From assembly GCA_022579005.1 (NCBI GenBank), contig MU401621.1:22832-86831 (forward strand): 64,000 nucleotides of DNA. The letters run 5' to 3'. Below, piece by piece: positions 44,459-55,464 of this stretch. This DNA is from Poronia punctata (lineage: Eukaryota > Ascomycota > Sordariomycetes > Xylariales > Xylariaceae). A model generated the notes under the pieces. That model saw only the letters and a list, made by a program, of their open reading frames with translations, was not told the origin of the DNA and made no database searches. The position numbers and the translations under genes were made by a program. Within the stretch, counting starts at the first letter, position 1. Every line of letters starts with the position of its first letter.

Positions 44459-45996
44459 ACTAGAGAGTGGCATTATCCTGGTAAGTAAAATTTTGGATAT
44501 ACATTTCTGTCTGTTACTAAATTTAACAGGCCTGAGTTATCTATCACAAAGCGTCGGCCTTGAAGTCTAGAAAAGAGAAAAAGATTACAACACAAGGGGA
44601 AGACGAGATTATTGCAAATGTCTGGGTGGGTTAGGGGTGGGAAATTCTAGCACATTGCTTTGTATTCGATCACAGCATCATGGACAAGGAAGGAGGGTTC
44701 TAGAAATCCCAGTTATCAAAACGTCTATCAATGGTCTTCATCACAAGGATTCAAAACACATGAATTGCACAAGCTTTAGTAATGCTTGCACCTATAGCCG
44801 TGATATGAGGATTTCTCTTCTTTTACCTACCTAACCTAACGTGACGACAACTTCTCTCCTGGTTCAAGACATGCTTGCTTGTACGCAAGGGGGTATGGAG
44901 GAAAACAGACGGGGTAAACGCGAAACTTGTAAAACGGTTTGCCATACCACCGTGGTCTCCTAACATAGGTATTCTTCTGTAATCTCCGAGTTTGAAAACC
45001 GCGCAATGACACAAGTGCTGCTTGATGTGCAGACTGGAGCAAACATGAGTTGAAAAGTATGTAGGTACTGTCACAGTTTTGCCTATGTACCTACCTATTG
45101 GCCCGATACTGAGGCAAGGTCTTTGATTACCTGCCTACCTAACCTTTCTATTGTACACGGCTTACATACAAAATGAATGAATAGGCAGGTCGCAGTCTTC
45201 TTTTTTTACAGAGATGTATAGTAAAAAAACAATGTTGCTGGTCTTGTGTTATGTCTGTTTCAGGAGTCTGTTCTTCCGGCCGTGACTCGGGACCTTTCCT
45301 TTCCTTTCCTTCCCTTCCCTTCCCTTGACTTGAGAGATTGATTGTTACATAATAATGAATTTTAATTATATTTTCTGCGTGCGTGGTCTGAGCGCGGGAC
45401 GGGAGTAATGGTTATTATTCAGTTTTTTTCCTCTGTTCTTTTCTTCCCCTTTGAACAAAGCAAGGCTAGTATGTTGTCACGTTAAGAAAAGGAGTCGAGT
45501 TTTGAGTATGTAGTTTGGTATGTTTGTTTGTGTGTTCTTGATGCCTTACCTGCTTCCAAGTGAATTACTTGTAAATATGTCAGTATACATACAAAGTACG
45601 TTTCTTCAAGGTGGTTATAAGAAGGTTGTACGTGTATGTCTGTCTGCTTTTAAAGTGTATACCTACCTACTTGTAGTTCATTACCTTGTCAGACTGACTG
45701 GAAGCTACAGGTGCGTGTGACAGGTACAATATGGTGAGGAATATGGTAGGTATGCTGACATAATTCAAGATGTACCAAAGTAGTTTTGTACCGGTACTTA
45801 CAACGCACTTCAGGACTGCCCCATCCAAGTCTTGCTAACCCCACTGTTGGACTTGACTGCAAGGGGAAACAAACAAAACAACCTGTAATGCAGCAAATGC
45901 ACAACTTAAACATCGTCAAGAAAACAAGGGACTCACTTGAACGGGGTATACAGAAATAGAAATTGACAGAGGTAGTTGCAGAGATAAATAATCAAC
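44459..45996. other. Intergenic region, no gene seen
   Basis: 1.54 kb with pyrimidine runs (TTTCC/TTCCC repeats at about 45295-45325), TACCTACC motifs at about 44825 and 45085, and no credible coding frame. Confidence 0.5.
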
Positions 45997-46375
45997 ATGG
46001 TAAGCCCATTTTCAATCAGATTCAGTTTGCTTCGTATATAACGTTTCCTGTCTGACATCCCCCCCCTCCCGCTAGAATAAAGACGGGTGTTACACATACG
46101 TGCACATGCAGCGGCCTCGCGACGCTGACCTCTTCGAGGATTTTTGCAAAGACAAGCTGCCAGACGATGACATCTACGTCCCGCCGCACCACCAACCCAT
46201 CAACCCCGAAGACGAGGATGACGTGGTACCTGACCAGCATGCTGCCTTTGGCATTCAGAAGGCTACCCAGCGCAACAAGGAGCCTGCCTGGAAAGATTTA
46301 GACCTTGCCGGGCTTATGAAGAAGGGTCCTGGGGCTGCGGGTGGCTCGTCCATGATGAAAGGGCTACCCAGGTGA
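45997..46375 (+). CDS. Small acidic hypothetical protein, about 100 aa
   Basis: Exon 2 (46076-46375) encodes a hydrophilic frame with 'RPRDADLFEDFCKDKLPDDD', 'PHHQPINPEDEDDVVPDQHAAFG', 'EPAWKDLDLAGLMKKG' and the end 'SMMKGLPR'. An upstream ATG at 45997-45999 is followed at once by a consensus donor (GTAAGC), and the 76-nt intron ends in a C-rich tract and CTAG. Splicing gives M then NKDGCYTYVHM in frame, 100 residues in all. Without that intron, translation could start at the ATG at 46106 (90 residues). No domain was recognised. Codon-like regularity and acidic, conserved-looking blocks suggest a real gene. Confidence 0.55.
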
Positions 46376-46783
46376 TGTGGCATGCCCACTGAAGCGCTGG
46401 CCAAGTCTGGGGGGGCAATGTTGTTTTCATTGGTCTTTTGCTCGAGGTATTTTGAGATTGCATTCGTGGGTTGGACTGGACTGGCGTTCGGTGACGTATC
46501 TTGCATTTTGAGGAAAGCATTGGTCAGGGATTGTCGAGTTGATTGTCAAAAAGTCTAGTCTGTTTGACGTGGGGCAGGCTTGAGTTTGTTATGTCGTTGT
46601 AACTTTCGTCTTAGCCCGCGAGGGGGCGTTGTATTATATGCCCGGCCGACCAGATTGCAAATCCATCACCCAACCCAAAAACGCCTCGCCATGCTGTATC
46701 GTGAAGTCGCAGTAGCAAAAAGAACAGACGTCGAGTAAACCAAAAACTTCAACGTAGGACACGTAGCGACGTAAAACGGCAGG
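46376..46783. other. Convergent 3' spacer
   Basis: 408 bp between a plus-strand gene and TRS31 on minus. Nothing beyond 3' flanks was seen. Confidence 0.5.
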
Positions 46784-47561
46784 TTAACCTTTGCCGAGGA
46801 AACTCTCACGCTCCATGACCTCGGGCTGAAACTTGACTAGAAAGACGGTGCGGCCGGGCCACATTTCACCCTCTTCCTGCTTGCCGACGCTATGGGCAGT
46901 AACTCGAGCCGGGAAAGCCGATCCATCGCAGATGCCCTCGATGATGCCGGCGACGTAAGCGGCGCAATTGAGTTGGCTCATATCGCGCGGAACACTAATG
47001 TAGCGGTTTACGAGCGGTTCGTTGTCGATGATCATGTATTCGTCAGGTTTGGATGGGTCTGACGATTTCTCGAGGCCGTCGGCGGCTTGTCCGAATAGGT
47101 GCTGCCATACGTTTATCTTGATGAAATGCAGCAAGGCGATGATGTTGAGGGGCCGTGTCTGTGACCGTGGAGGCTCGCGGTAGAGGAGGAGGTCGAGGAG
47201 TTTGATGCCGATCGGGTGGCCTTGTACATTGAGCCTAGGAGGAAAAAGAGTTTCAAGTTAGACTAAAGTGTTTCAGGCCGTGAACAGGCACCGCGAGGTA
47301 GAGGCCAAGGCGGGTATAAGAAGATAAAAAGGTAGAGGCACAAGCGGGAGCGTACCTCTTCTCGAGATCCTGGATGCTTTCAATCTTCTTCGAGGCATAG
47401 CTCACCATCTCGGAAAAGAGATAAGCGAAGCTTGCGCCACTGAGCTCGGCCGTCTTGGCCCGGTTTAACGGGCGGTGATATATCGTCTTGCCATTTGTCG
47501 GGTAGCGTAGCCCCGACTGCTGGTCTTTTGCGCCGCCGCGAGCGCCCTGGAGGCTCGACAT
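46784..47561 (-). CDS. TRS31: TRAPP complex subunit Trs31 (TRAPPC5)
   Basis: Core subunit of the TRAPP complexes, the exchange factors for Ypt1/Rab1 that tether vesicles at the Golgi. Two exons (47561-47356 and 47234-46784) join in frame across a 121-nt intron to 218 residues. Diagnostic segments are 'KTIYHRPLNRAKTAELSGASFAYLFSEMV' (start of the Bet3-like fold), 'NVQGHPIGIKLLDLLLYRE', 'RPLNIIALLHFIKINVWQHLFG', 'DEYMIIDNEPLVNRYISVP' and 'NCAAYVAGIIEGICDG'. The ATG at 47561 is chosen as the first in-frame ATG. The length fits between human TRAPPC5 and yeast Trs31. Confidence 0.93.
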
Positions 47562-48154
47562 TGGTCTATTTGAATTCGCTCGCACGGAATCGATGTACTC
47601 CTTTCGCGTAGGAAATGCTACGGCGAGTCCGGGAAACGGGGTACAGACGTGAGATTTGTCGTTATGGAAGTGGATGCACTGAGATTGGTGAATATCGAGA
47701 TAATTGCTTGTAATGCCGAGTGATTCGAATATGGTTCCTGATCAACTGCTTCGGGTGGGTCTCTCCTGCAAAAGTACATGTACATTTATGGATTCCTGTC
47801 GGTACCGCACCTAGAAAACAACTGTACCTACAAATAACATCCATGTACCCTACATATGCCGCTAATAACATACCACCTCTAATTTGAAATGCAAAGCGAA
47901 AGAGATAGATGCGTTCTACCATATAAATTGCCTTAGGAAAGCAAAAAAACGAAAGATGATATCTTGTTTGAACATTGACTTTGCTATGACGTAGCACACC
48001 ATTTGTTAGGATAGCTGCATAAACCTTGAACTCCGAGTACGGATGGCCCCGTGGCCCTCAATTATATCTGGGGTATACGTTCTATTCTATGCTGGCCCTA
48101 TCTAGTGTCTGCTTGAAGTTGTCGAGCCTTAAGGATCACTGGCACAAGTTGCCC
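47562..48154. other. Intergenic spacer upstream of TRS31
   Basis: 593 bp that includes the TRS31 promoter and the 3' flank of the lipid-transfer gene. No further gene was seen. Confidence 0.5.
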
Positions 48155-49220
48155 TTACGACTCAGAAGGCCCGGTGTTGGCAGTGGCCACACCATGCGGC
48201 GTAAGGCCTTTGAGGTAATCCTCCGACTCCCCAATGTGTTTGCCACCTGCTTCCCACCGCTGGATACGCTTGGCACGCCTCTCGTTCGTGATCTTCTGGA
48301 GTGCAGGCCAGTAGACCGAGTGGTTGTATTCAAAATCCAGTTTGCCGCCTGGGAACTGAGGGAGTAGCTGCTCCGGTTCTACGTATTGAGTCATGTCTTC
48401 GTTGAATTTGATCTTCTCTTTTGTGAGCGGATCGATGAAAGGGGTAATCAGCTTGAAGAAACCCCATACAACCCATGGTACTATTGTGTCCCTTGATCAG
48501 CTTATGTCACAGCACAAATCTGCCGATGGCCAGCTTACCGTTGATAATAAGCGCTCGTCCAAGTCGCTCCGGATAGTGAGTTTGTAGGATGTTAAGCACC
48601 TCACGACCCTGGCCAATGCCGGGAGCGGTATTCGTGCGCTTCGCGCCAGTCTTGAAGTCGATAAGCAGGCAGACCTTCTCCTGCTGAGGAGGGGTGAGCT
48701 CCACGGACTGCTCGAGCATATAGACCATGTGCTCTACTTGGCGAGGTGACACCTCGGTGTTCTGGCGGCCCGGATTCAAGTAATGGCAAGGACGACCGTG
48801 CTTATCGAATCCTACGATGACTTGCTTCCCCGTCTCGTTCTCTGGCGACACGTAGTCTGCAGCCAAGTTCTCCACCCCATACTCTCTTCTCCAGGTCAGA
48901 GTCCCAAGCAGGCGCTTCTCCGCTTCCTGCTCATGCCATTTTGTCGCTCGAAGGTATCTCAAAAGGCACTCTCTAGAGAGCCACATCCTCTCACTATCGG
49001 TCAAAGGTCCATTCTTCTCCTTGGTTGATGGGACTTCAGTCCAACTCTTGGCTCTCTCAAGAAGCCAATCATACTTTGACTGCTGCTGAGATGTGAGAAC
49101 TGGGTTGGCCACCGGGGTGCTCGATGTTGGCGGAGTCTCCAAAGGGATCGAGAGCGGTCCGTTTCTCTTCTCGTCGAGAGCCGACTGAACGGAAACTGGT
49201 TCCGACAAGGCTGTGGCCAT
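48155..49220 (-). CDS. Sec14/CRAL-TRIO phosphatidylinositol transfer protein, Pdr16/Sfh type
   Basis: Lipid-exchange protein of the Sec14 superfamily. Two exons (49220-48539 and 48480-48155) join in frame across a 58-nt intron to 335 residues. An N-terminal Pro/Ser-rich segment precedes the CRAL-TRIO-N helices ('LSRECLLRYLRATKWHEQEAEKRLLGTLTWRREYG'-type, about 80-115). The lipid pocket follows: 'VIVGFDKHGRPCHYLNPGRQN', 'HMVYMLEQSVEL', 'VCLLIDFK', 'LNILQTHYPERLGRALIING' (signature of the family), then 'VPWVVWGFFKLITPFIDPLTKEKI'. The sequence pattern is closest to fungal Pdr16/Sfh3-like members, which act at lipid droplets and the plasma membrane. The precise paralogue is inferred. Confidence 0.9.
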
Positions 49221-50299
49221 TGTGGGACCAATTTCTTATGAAGAAAAAAGAAATCTAGGTATTTGACGGCGAACAATCTCCCGGGAGTCAAATACAATAA
49301 GGGTTTATGAAGGAACTCTTCACAATCTGTGAAAGAAAGAAGCCAAAGGTCAGTCGCAAAATTAGAAGACGAAAAATATGGAATTGGGTATTCAAGGAGA
49401 AGATTGGATATTTGAGGTTTCTGGCTATCTCTGCATTGATCACCACTGCCCAGCATGCGTATTCGGATAGTGCTAAATTTGGACTGGGGAACCGGGGTTC
49501 GGCTGAGTCGGGTTCAAATTCCCTGTCACAGCTCCCTAATCATTCTAGGCCCCTGTAGATACAACCTGACAAGTAAAAAGAGATACAAGGTGCCCAGGAA
49601 GAACCTGCTAGTTTCAGGACCGTTGTTTTATTTCTACTGTTACAGATGATCATGCCCAAAGACATCCAGGAGAGGCGGTTAATGCAATGCAAGGGACATC
49701 TAATAGGTAATCTATTGACCTGCACAGCCAGTGTTGTGTGTGTGATACCACCCGTCATGAAATTAGGTAGACCAAACTACGGTTTTTAAAGCTGACATCA
49801 TGTACAAGTAAACGCACATGCTAATGTACATGCGGCAAAAAGGAACTTTAGCTGGCTAGGTATTCCCTGCAGCCCCTGCAGCCCGTGGTGTAGAAATTAT
49901 AGGGATGTTGTAATTTAGCTCCTACTCACAGTAGACGTAGTTGTACCTACTTGTCGGGTTGTATTGTGGACTGGGTGGACCCACATCTCTTGGCACATTT
50001 TGATTTTGGTGCTACTTCAAATCCCTGCCACGGCACCCAGCAAACTGGAGACCCTGCGTGCCTGCACTGCCTGTCAATTGAAACCACTTAACACGCTTGT
50101 CAGAGTAGACGCGAGTCCAGCGCGTCGCTACCCACTTCCATTTATTTCAACAGCCGGAAACTTTGGTTGAACCGCAACTCAACTCGGCAAAACGTACTGA
50201 CTCCCATCTTGACTTATGAAACCGACTTATGATAACTGTCCGAGAAATACTTGAGCGCTTCAATCAGATATATACCGGTCGTCTTGAAATCTAAACATC
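49221..50299. promoter_or_regulatory. Divergent promoter region with a tRNA-like remnant
   Basis: 1.08 kb between divergent genes. A B-box-like string GGGTTCAAATTCC at about 49509-49521 is embedded in sequence that does not fold into a tRNA (T-stem pairs only partly). No gene was seen. Confidence 0.4.
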
Positions 50300-52503
50300 A
50301 TGGCTGAAGAAGGAATACAAGAACTGAACGACCGCTTCGGCACGGGAGACAGGCCGCTGGACCACAATGTCTTGGTCGAGCTACAGTCCATCATGAAGCT
50401 CCACTCGCTTACACCTCAGGACCTCTTTTTTAAATGGGAATCATACTGCATAAAGATGGACATGGACGAGATGAAGTTGTCTGTCGAATCGCTGGGTGCT
50501 CTTAAACAGGACCTATTAGATGCGCTGGAACGGAACAGCCGATCCCACCACGTCCAGATCAAGAGTGAGAAGCGTCCAGGCGCAACGCCTCGTACCACTA
50601 CGAAAAATAGCGGCGATGTCTTTGGCATGTGTGTTATTCGAGACGGCTCGTCATCCTCTGAGAATACCCCTGAGCTAACCTCGACGTAGGTTGGAAGGAA
50701 TGGTACCTAGCACGCCAGGTGCCGGAAGGCTAAGCAAGAGCGCTGTGAAGAAGAGGAACCCACTCGAGACACCCTCGATATCCAGGGTTAAGAGCAATAT
50801 TCCTAGTAGCTCTCCTGATTACAAGAGTCCCTTGCGGCTAGAGAAGCAGCTCGAGTCTATGAATGCCATCCCGTGAGTCGTCCTTATATTCCTTCCCCCC
50901 TCTGGACCACAACCCCCTAATCGTTTGTAGACCACTGCCTTTCAACGAAAGACAAGCCGCTGGGGATGTAATAGAAGTCTTGAACGAACATTTAAAGCCC
51001 TTTGAACCCCCCATCGCGCCGTTTGGCGAGTCGCGGATCAAGTTAACGGCTGCTTCTGATCAGAAGAAGCTAAACTACAAAACCTTAGCCATGAAAACAT
51101 CAGAGGCGTCCGAGATTCTGGATGACCGGATAGATGAGTTCATGCTTCTGGTGAGAGACCACTACAAGATAGACGAAGAGGAATTCGGTAGCGCCGCCAG
51201 TCAGAGCACGACAGACATTGTTGCTGTTGGCCGCATAGCGTCAGATTCTGCCGATGTCAAACTTGCCCCTACCTCCCTTGTCTTAGAGACGTCACGGCGG
51301 ACAGGGAATGGCCGGCGGATTCCTCTGAATGTGAAGAAATTGGAAGGCCGTTACCAGTTCTTCCCCGGCCAGATCGTGGCGCTCAGGGGTATCAATTCTT
51401 CAGGACAGGAATTCGTGGTCGGGGAAGTATTGGATATGCCGCTGCTCCACAGCGCCGCTTCGGCTCCAGAAGCCGTGGAAGCCCATAGAGAAAGGCTGCG
51501 CGGCGGGCCGGACGCGATGGACTCTGATGACGAGCCCATGCCTTTAAATATAATGGTCGCATCCGGCCCTTATTCAGCCGACGATAACCTCGATTTCGAG
51601 CCACTACATGCTCTTTGCAGCCAGGCTGCAGACACGTATGCGGATGTGCTGCTGCTATGCGGCCCGTTCATCGACGCCGACCATCCGCTTATCGCCACCG
51701 GTGATTTCGACCTACCCGACGAAGCCCTAGCGGAGCCAGATAAAGCAACCATGTCGACAGTGTTCAAATACATGATCTCGCCAGCCCTAAACCGGCTCGC
51801 GGCCGCCAATCCTCACGTAACAATCCTACTAATCCCCTCGGTGCGGGACGTCATCGACAAACACGTATCATGGCCACAAGAGCCCTTCTCGAAGAAGGAC
51901 CTGGGCTTATCCAAGGCGGTCAAGATCGTCGGCAACCCGATGACACTATCCATAAACGAGATGGTGGTGGGCGTATCGTCCCAAGACGTATTGTGGAATC
52001 TACTCCATGAAGAACTCGCCGGCACCAAGCCCGTCACCGACAACTTGATGTCGAGGCTTGCCCGCTACTTGATAGAACAACGACATTATTACCCCGTCTT
52101 CCCCCCGATGGATCGTTCGAAGCTGCCTAAGACCGGCACCGCCGAGGGCCTCGCGACGGGGCCGGCGCTAGATACGAGTTATCTGAAACTGGGCGAAATG
52201 GTCAACGTGCGGCCTGACGTTGTAGTTACGCCGAGTGCACTGCCACCTTTTGCAAGAGTGAGTTTTCCCAACCGTGACCCTTCTAAAAAAAAAATTGGTT
52301 AGTGACTGACTAGTTTTCGTTTATAGGTTGTGGAGAGTGTATTAGTTATCAACCCTGGCTATCTTTCGAAAAGAAGAGGTGCTGGCACGTATGCTCGTAT
52401 GACGCTTTACCCCCTGAAATTAACAGAGGAAGAGAAGAGTACTGGTGCCATGGTTGGGCACAAGATATTCGAGAGGGCAAGAGTAGAGATCACGAAGATC
52501 TAA
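50300..52503 (+). CDS. POL12: DNA polymerase alpha subunit B
   Basis: Regulatory B subunit of the polymerase alpha-primase complex, which starts nuclear DNA synthesis and meets the telomere capping machinery. Four exons (50300-50628, 50690-50872, 50931-52257, 52327-52503) join in frame to 671 residues. The N-terminal helical domain ('LDHNVLVELQSIMKLHSLTPQDLFFKWESYC') is followed by a Ser/Pro linker with possible CDK sites ('VPSTPGAG', 'LETPS'). An OB-fold segment ('RYQFFPGQIVALRGINSSG') follows, then the inactive phosphodiesterase-like domain: 'IMVASGPYS', 'ADVLLLCGPFIDADHPLI', 'VTILLIPSVRD', 'VGNPMTLSINEMVVGVSS', 'LIEQRHYYPVFPP', 'VVVTPSALPPFARVVESVLVINPGYLS'. All are standard landmarks of the family. 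It is tail-to-tail with MFAP1, 177 bp apart. Confidence 0.95.
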
Positions 52504-52680
52504 GTTAGCTGGACCTGTACGATGTAGAAATTCAACATGGCGAATGGCTCAGGAGTGCAAGGAGTATGAAAGGCCGTGGTCTATGGGAACTGGTGGGTAT
52601 GAGGTTTTGAAGCATGTTATACAGATTAACATATTATATTTACATGCTATTATTACATGCCATTAGTAATTTTTTCTCGC

Positions 52681-54132
52681 CTACCTATTAGGCTCGACTC
52701 TCCGCCTTTTATCGCTTTCATACCGGCCAGTATCTCTTGAATAGTCACGTTTTCGCCGGCTGTTATCATAGTCTCTGTCATCCCTTCTCGGGGACCTCGA
52801 CCTTGAGCGGTTCCTCCGTCCATCATATGAATCAACCCGTGGCCGATGACCATCCCGGTCACTTCTGCGGTCCCTATCATCTTCCCTTCTACGATCACCC
52901 CTTGGCCCGTCAGGCGTATCCGAGGCTCTCTTTCGATCGCCGAGTGGCAGAGCATTAGCACCACCAGGTCCAGACCTTTCGTGGTACCGATCCGATTTGA
53001 ACCTATCATCGACATTGCTGCGATCAAAGTCCCTCCCGGGCCGCGTGTCGCGGAAATCGCCCCAACGGCCCGTATCCTCTGATTTCAAGTCTCTGTATTT
53101 AGAAGCGCCCTTCCTGCCCAGCTTCGTCATGTCGCGCATCTGGAGAGCCTTGGGGAGGAGCTCGCGGTTCTTGACATCGTCGGCGAATCGCGAGCCCATA
53201 ATATCGCGCTTGGCGAGAAGTTCGGCAGCTTCGTCGTTTTGGAAGAAGGCGCCCTTGTGGAAATATTTCTGCATGTACGACATCTTGCCCTTGGACTCTT
53301 TCTCTTCCTTTTGCTTAGCCAAGAGTGCCTCGTCCTCGGCGCGGCGCTCCTCCTCCGTCAGGTTACGGCGACGTTCCGTCTCCTCGCGCTCCTTCTCCCG
53401 AGCCTCGATGGCTTCGCGTTCTCTCTTGATACGTTTCAGCTCGCGCACCTTCCACGCTGCGTACTCTGCCTCCGGATCCTTATCGTCTTCGGTATCGACG
53501 TCTTGTTCCTCGTCAACCAGGTCGTCCCAGTGTTTCTTCCCCGCGGCCCGCGCGGCAGCGTCTTTGCGCATCTGTTCCTCCACTAGTTCGTCCATGGCCT
53601 TTTTCTTCCGCGCCTCCTCTTCCTCAGCTAGCTTTTCCTCATCCCCCGCTGCTGCTCCTGATGCCTCCTTATCGCCCGTTTTTCGTTGGCTTTTAGGTAT
53701 AAACTTTGGTTTCAGCATGAGTCGTCTCGGAGCCTCTTCCTCACTGCTTTCCTCATCCTCCTCGCTGCTCTCGCCATCATCCTCGCTCTCCTCCTCCTCT
53801 TCGCTTTCCTCTGTGACGAATCCTTCCTCGGCGGCTAATCTGGCGGCCTTCTCGGCAGCTTGCCGTCTATTTTCGGCGTCCTGTCCTAGTCTTTGCCGTT
53901 CGTTTAGGTCGACTTTCCCGAGGTTGCTGACTATTTTACCGGCGCTGGGCACTTTAGGTGGAGGCGCGATCTTGCGTTCTGGTTTGGGCGCTTTCTCGAC
54001 CTCGGCTTCGGCTTCGGCTTCGCTCGCTTCATCCGAGTCGGATTCGGAGGATGATGACGCGCCAGTAGGCTTGCCGGCCCTGTATCTTGAGGGCCGAACG
54101 GGGTTGGCTGTCATGCGCTTAGGCGGCGGCAT
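52681..54132 (-). CDS. MFAP1-type spliceosomal protein
   Basis: Micro-fibrillar-associated protein 1 homologue, a spliceosome B-complex component that binds Prp38. One exon, 483 residues. The ATG at 54132 ('MPPPKRMTANPVRPSRYRAGKP') is the first in-frame ATG. The N-terminal half is strongly acidic with Ser/Glu runs. A long charged helical region ('KRIKREREAIEAREKEREETERRR') leads to the MFAP1 hallmark 'YMQKYFHKGAFFQNDE' and 'IMGSRFADDVKNRELLPKALQMRDMTKLGRKGASKY'-type motif (read in parts). The C-terminus is an RS/RD-rich tail ('RNRSRSRSPRRDDRD'). The nuclear splicing role follows from the family. Confidence 0.93.
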   Translation of the reverse strand: MPPPKRMTANPVRPSRYRAGKPTGASSSSESDSDEASEAEAEAEVEKAPKPERKIAPPPKVPSAGKIVSNLGKVDLNERQRLGQDAENRRQAAEKAARLAAEEGFVTEESEEEEESEDDGESSEEDEESSEEEAPRRLMLKPKFIPKSQRKTGDKEASGAAAGDEEKLAEEEEARKKKAMDELVEEQMRKDAAARAAGKKHWDDLVDEEQDVDTEDDKDPEAEYAAWKVRELKRIKREREAIEAREKEREETERRRNLTEEERRAEDEALLAKQKEEKESKGKMSYMQKYFHKGAFFQNDEAAELLAKRDIMGSRFADDVKNRELLPKALQMRDMTKLGRKGASKYRDLKSEDTGRWGDFRDTRPGRDFDRSNVDDRFKSDRYHERSGPGGANALPLGDRKRASDTPDGPRGDRRREDDRDRRSDRDGHRPRVDSYDGRRNRSRSRSPRRDDRDYDNSRRKRDYSRDTGRYESDKRRRVEPNR

Positions 54133-54844
54133 GACGGGCAATAATCGTGTCGCGTAGGCGGGAGAGATGCTGGATCAAACGGGCCTGGTTCTTTCAAGTT
54201 TTCGACAGTCTTTTCATCAGATAGCTTGGCCGTGTTGAATATTTTTATCAAGTGGTTGATAGTGAAGAGGAGTTGTTGTTTCAAAGCTTCTCCTACGTGC
54301 ACAGGAGGTCTACTCGTACACGTCGATACAGCATACGATACACGCAAATCGTTCGTAGTCCAAGTGGACCTTTTCAGGATTACACAGTACAAGTGCAGCG
54401 TTACTACTAACTAGGTCTCTCATTAGCGGCTCATGGAGGTGGGGCCGCACTTGTACCAACGTTTTACAGCTAGCTTAGTAGCTACAGTTTTATCAGATTA
54501 GATAGCCTGCGGCCACCCCACCATCTATGGGCCTACGACTAGGATGTTACATTTAATATTCATTGATGCACCAATATTTTCCTGGAGTTGGAAGGCATGA
54601 AGCCAGAGAGCCCAAGGTGTCTGTGGTTGTGGTGAATATGAGTTTTGAGAAACCCTCGAAGGCCCTACCACGGACCTACCTGCAAGAGGGTTTCTATATA
54701 GATGGTATATGAATCGACAGCGAGTAAACGCATGTAGTAGGCAGGTATCTTTTGAAAATACTGTCCGGAACGCCAGAAATGTATCCCACATCTACCGTAG
54801 CTGTGGAGGTACGATAGAAAAAGCCAGAAGTCCCCGTACCGTCA
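54133..54844. other. Intergenic spacer
   Basis: 712 bp upstream of MFAP1 and downstream of ALB1. It contains one TACGAGTAG copy (CTACTCGTA at 54310-54318). No gene was seen. Confidence 0.5.
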
Positions 54845-55464
54845 TTACAATATGCCATCGTCATCATCTTGGACCATTCCTGTCTCCGGGACAGGATCCA
54901 TATGTTTTTTGGTCGGGTTGGATGGCTGGCCTGCAGATTCCTCCACGTCACCCATTTCGCGGTCAAACTCAGACTCTTCCGAGCTTTCTTCCTCCTCGAG
55001 GTTGATCTTCCCTTGGGCACCTAGTTGAACCAGCGGTATCTGCTGGTTGACCTCGTCCCAAACTTTTCTCCTGCTCTGGATTGTCCTCGACTGGCCCTTG
55101 CTGATGGCTATCTTCTTCTCCGTGCGCTCCATGACCGCGGCTGCGCGATCCTGTGCCTTCTCTTGCCGCTTGCGAGCTTTGCTGCTCAGCGCCTTGCCCC
55201 TCTTCTGTTTCTTGGTGACGCCTGCGCCGTGGTGTATGGATAATACGGAAGGCCGATTGTCGACCGACTCTGGTGGAGGGCGCACAATTTTTAGTGACTT
55301 GTCGGTGTCAATGCTCGGTGAAGTCGCCCGTCTCGCTGACCGCGAGTGTAATGAAGGGGCTAGAATTCGAAACAATTTAGCCTTGGTCGAAACGTGGAAA
55401 GTCTGGGAATGAGCGGTGTCTTTGCAATACCTTTCTTCTTCTTTGTTATTGCGCCTTTACCCAT
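54845..55464 (-). CDS. ALB1: 60S ribosome assembly factor Alb1
   Basis: Partner of the shuttling factor Arx1 in pre-60S export. Two exons join in frame: a 34-nt first exon (55464-55431, 'MGKGAITKKKK') and 55359-54845, separated by a 71-nt intron, 182 residues in all. The conserved block 'HSRSARRATSPSIDTDKSLK' followed by 'VRPPPES', 'RPSVLSIHHGAGVTKKQKRG' and 'LSSKARKRQEKAQDRAAAVMER' is characteristic of fungal Alb1. An acidic tail ('EEEESSEESEFD') ends the protein. Without the short first exon the frame would lack its basic N-terminus, so the spliced start is preferred. Confidence 0.92.

Noticed and set aside
49441..49560. Possible tRNA gene (GGGTTCAAATTCC)
   Set aside because: T-stem pairs only partly, the seven bases after it have no matching 5' acceptor strand, and no D-arm is visible.
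52997..54157. Long plus-strand open frame of Ser-rich sequence
   Set aside because: It is the antisense shadow of the acidic/basic low-complexity MFAP1 gene, whose minus-strand product carries family motifs.
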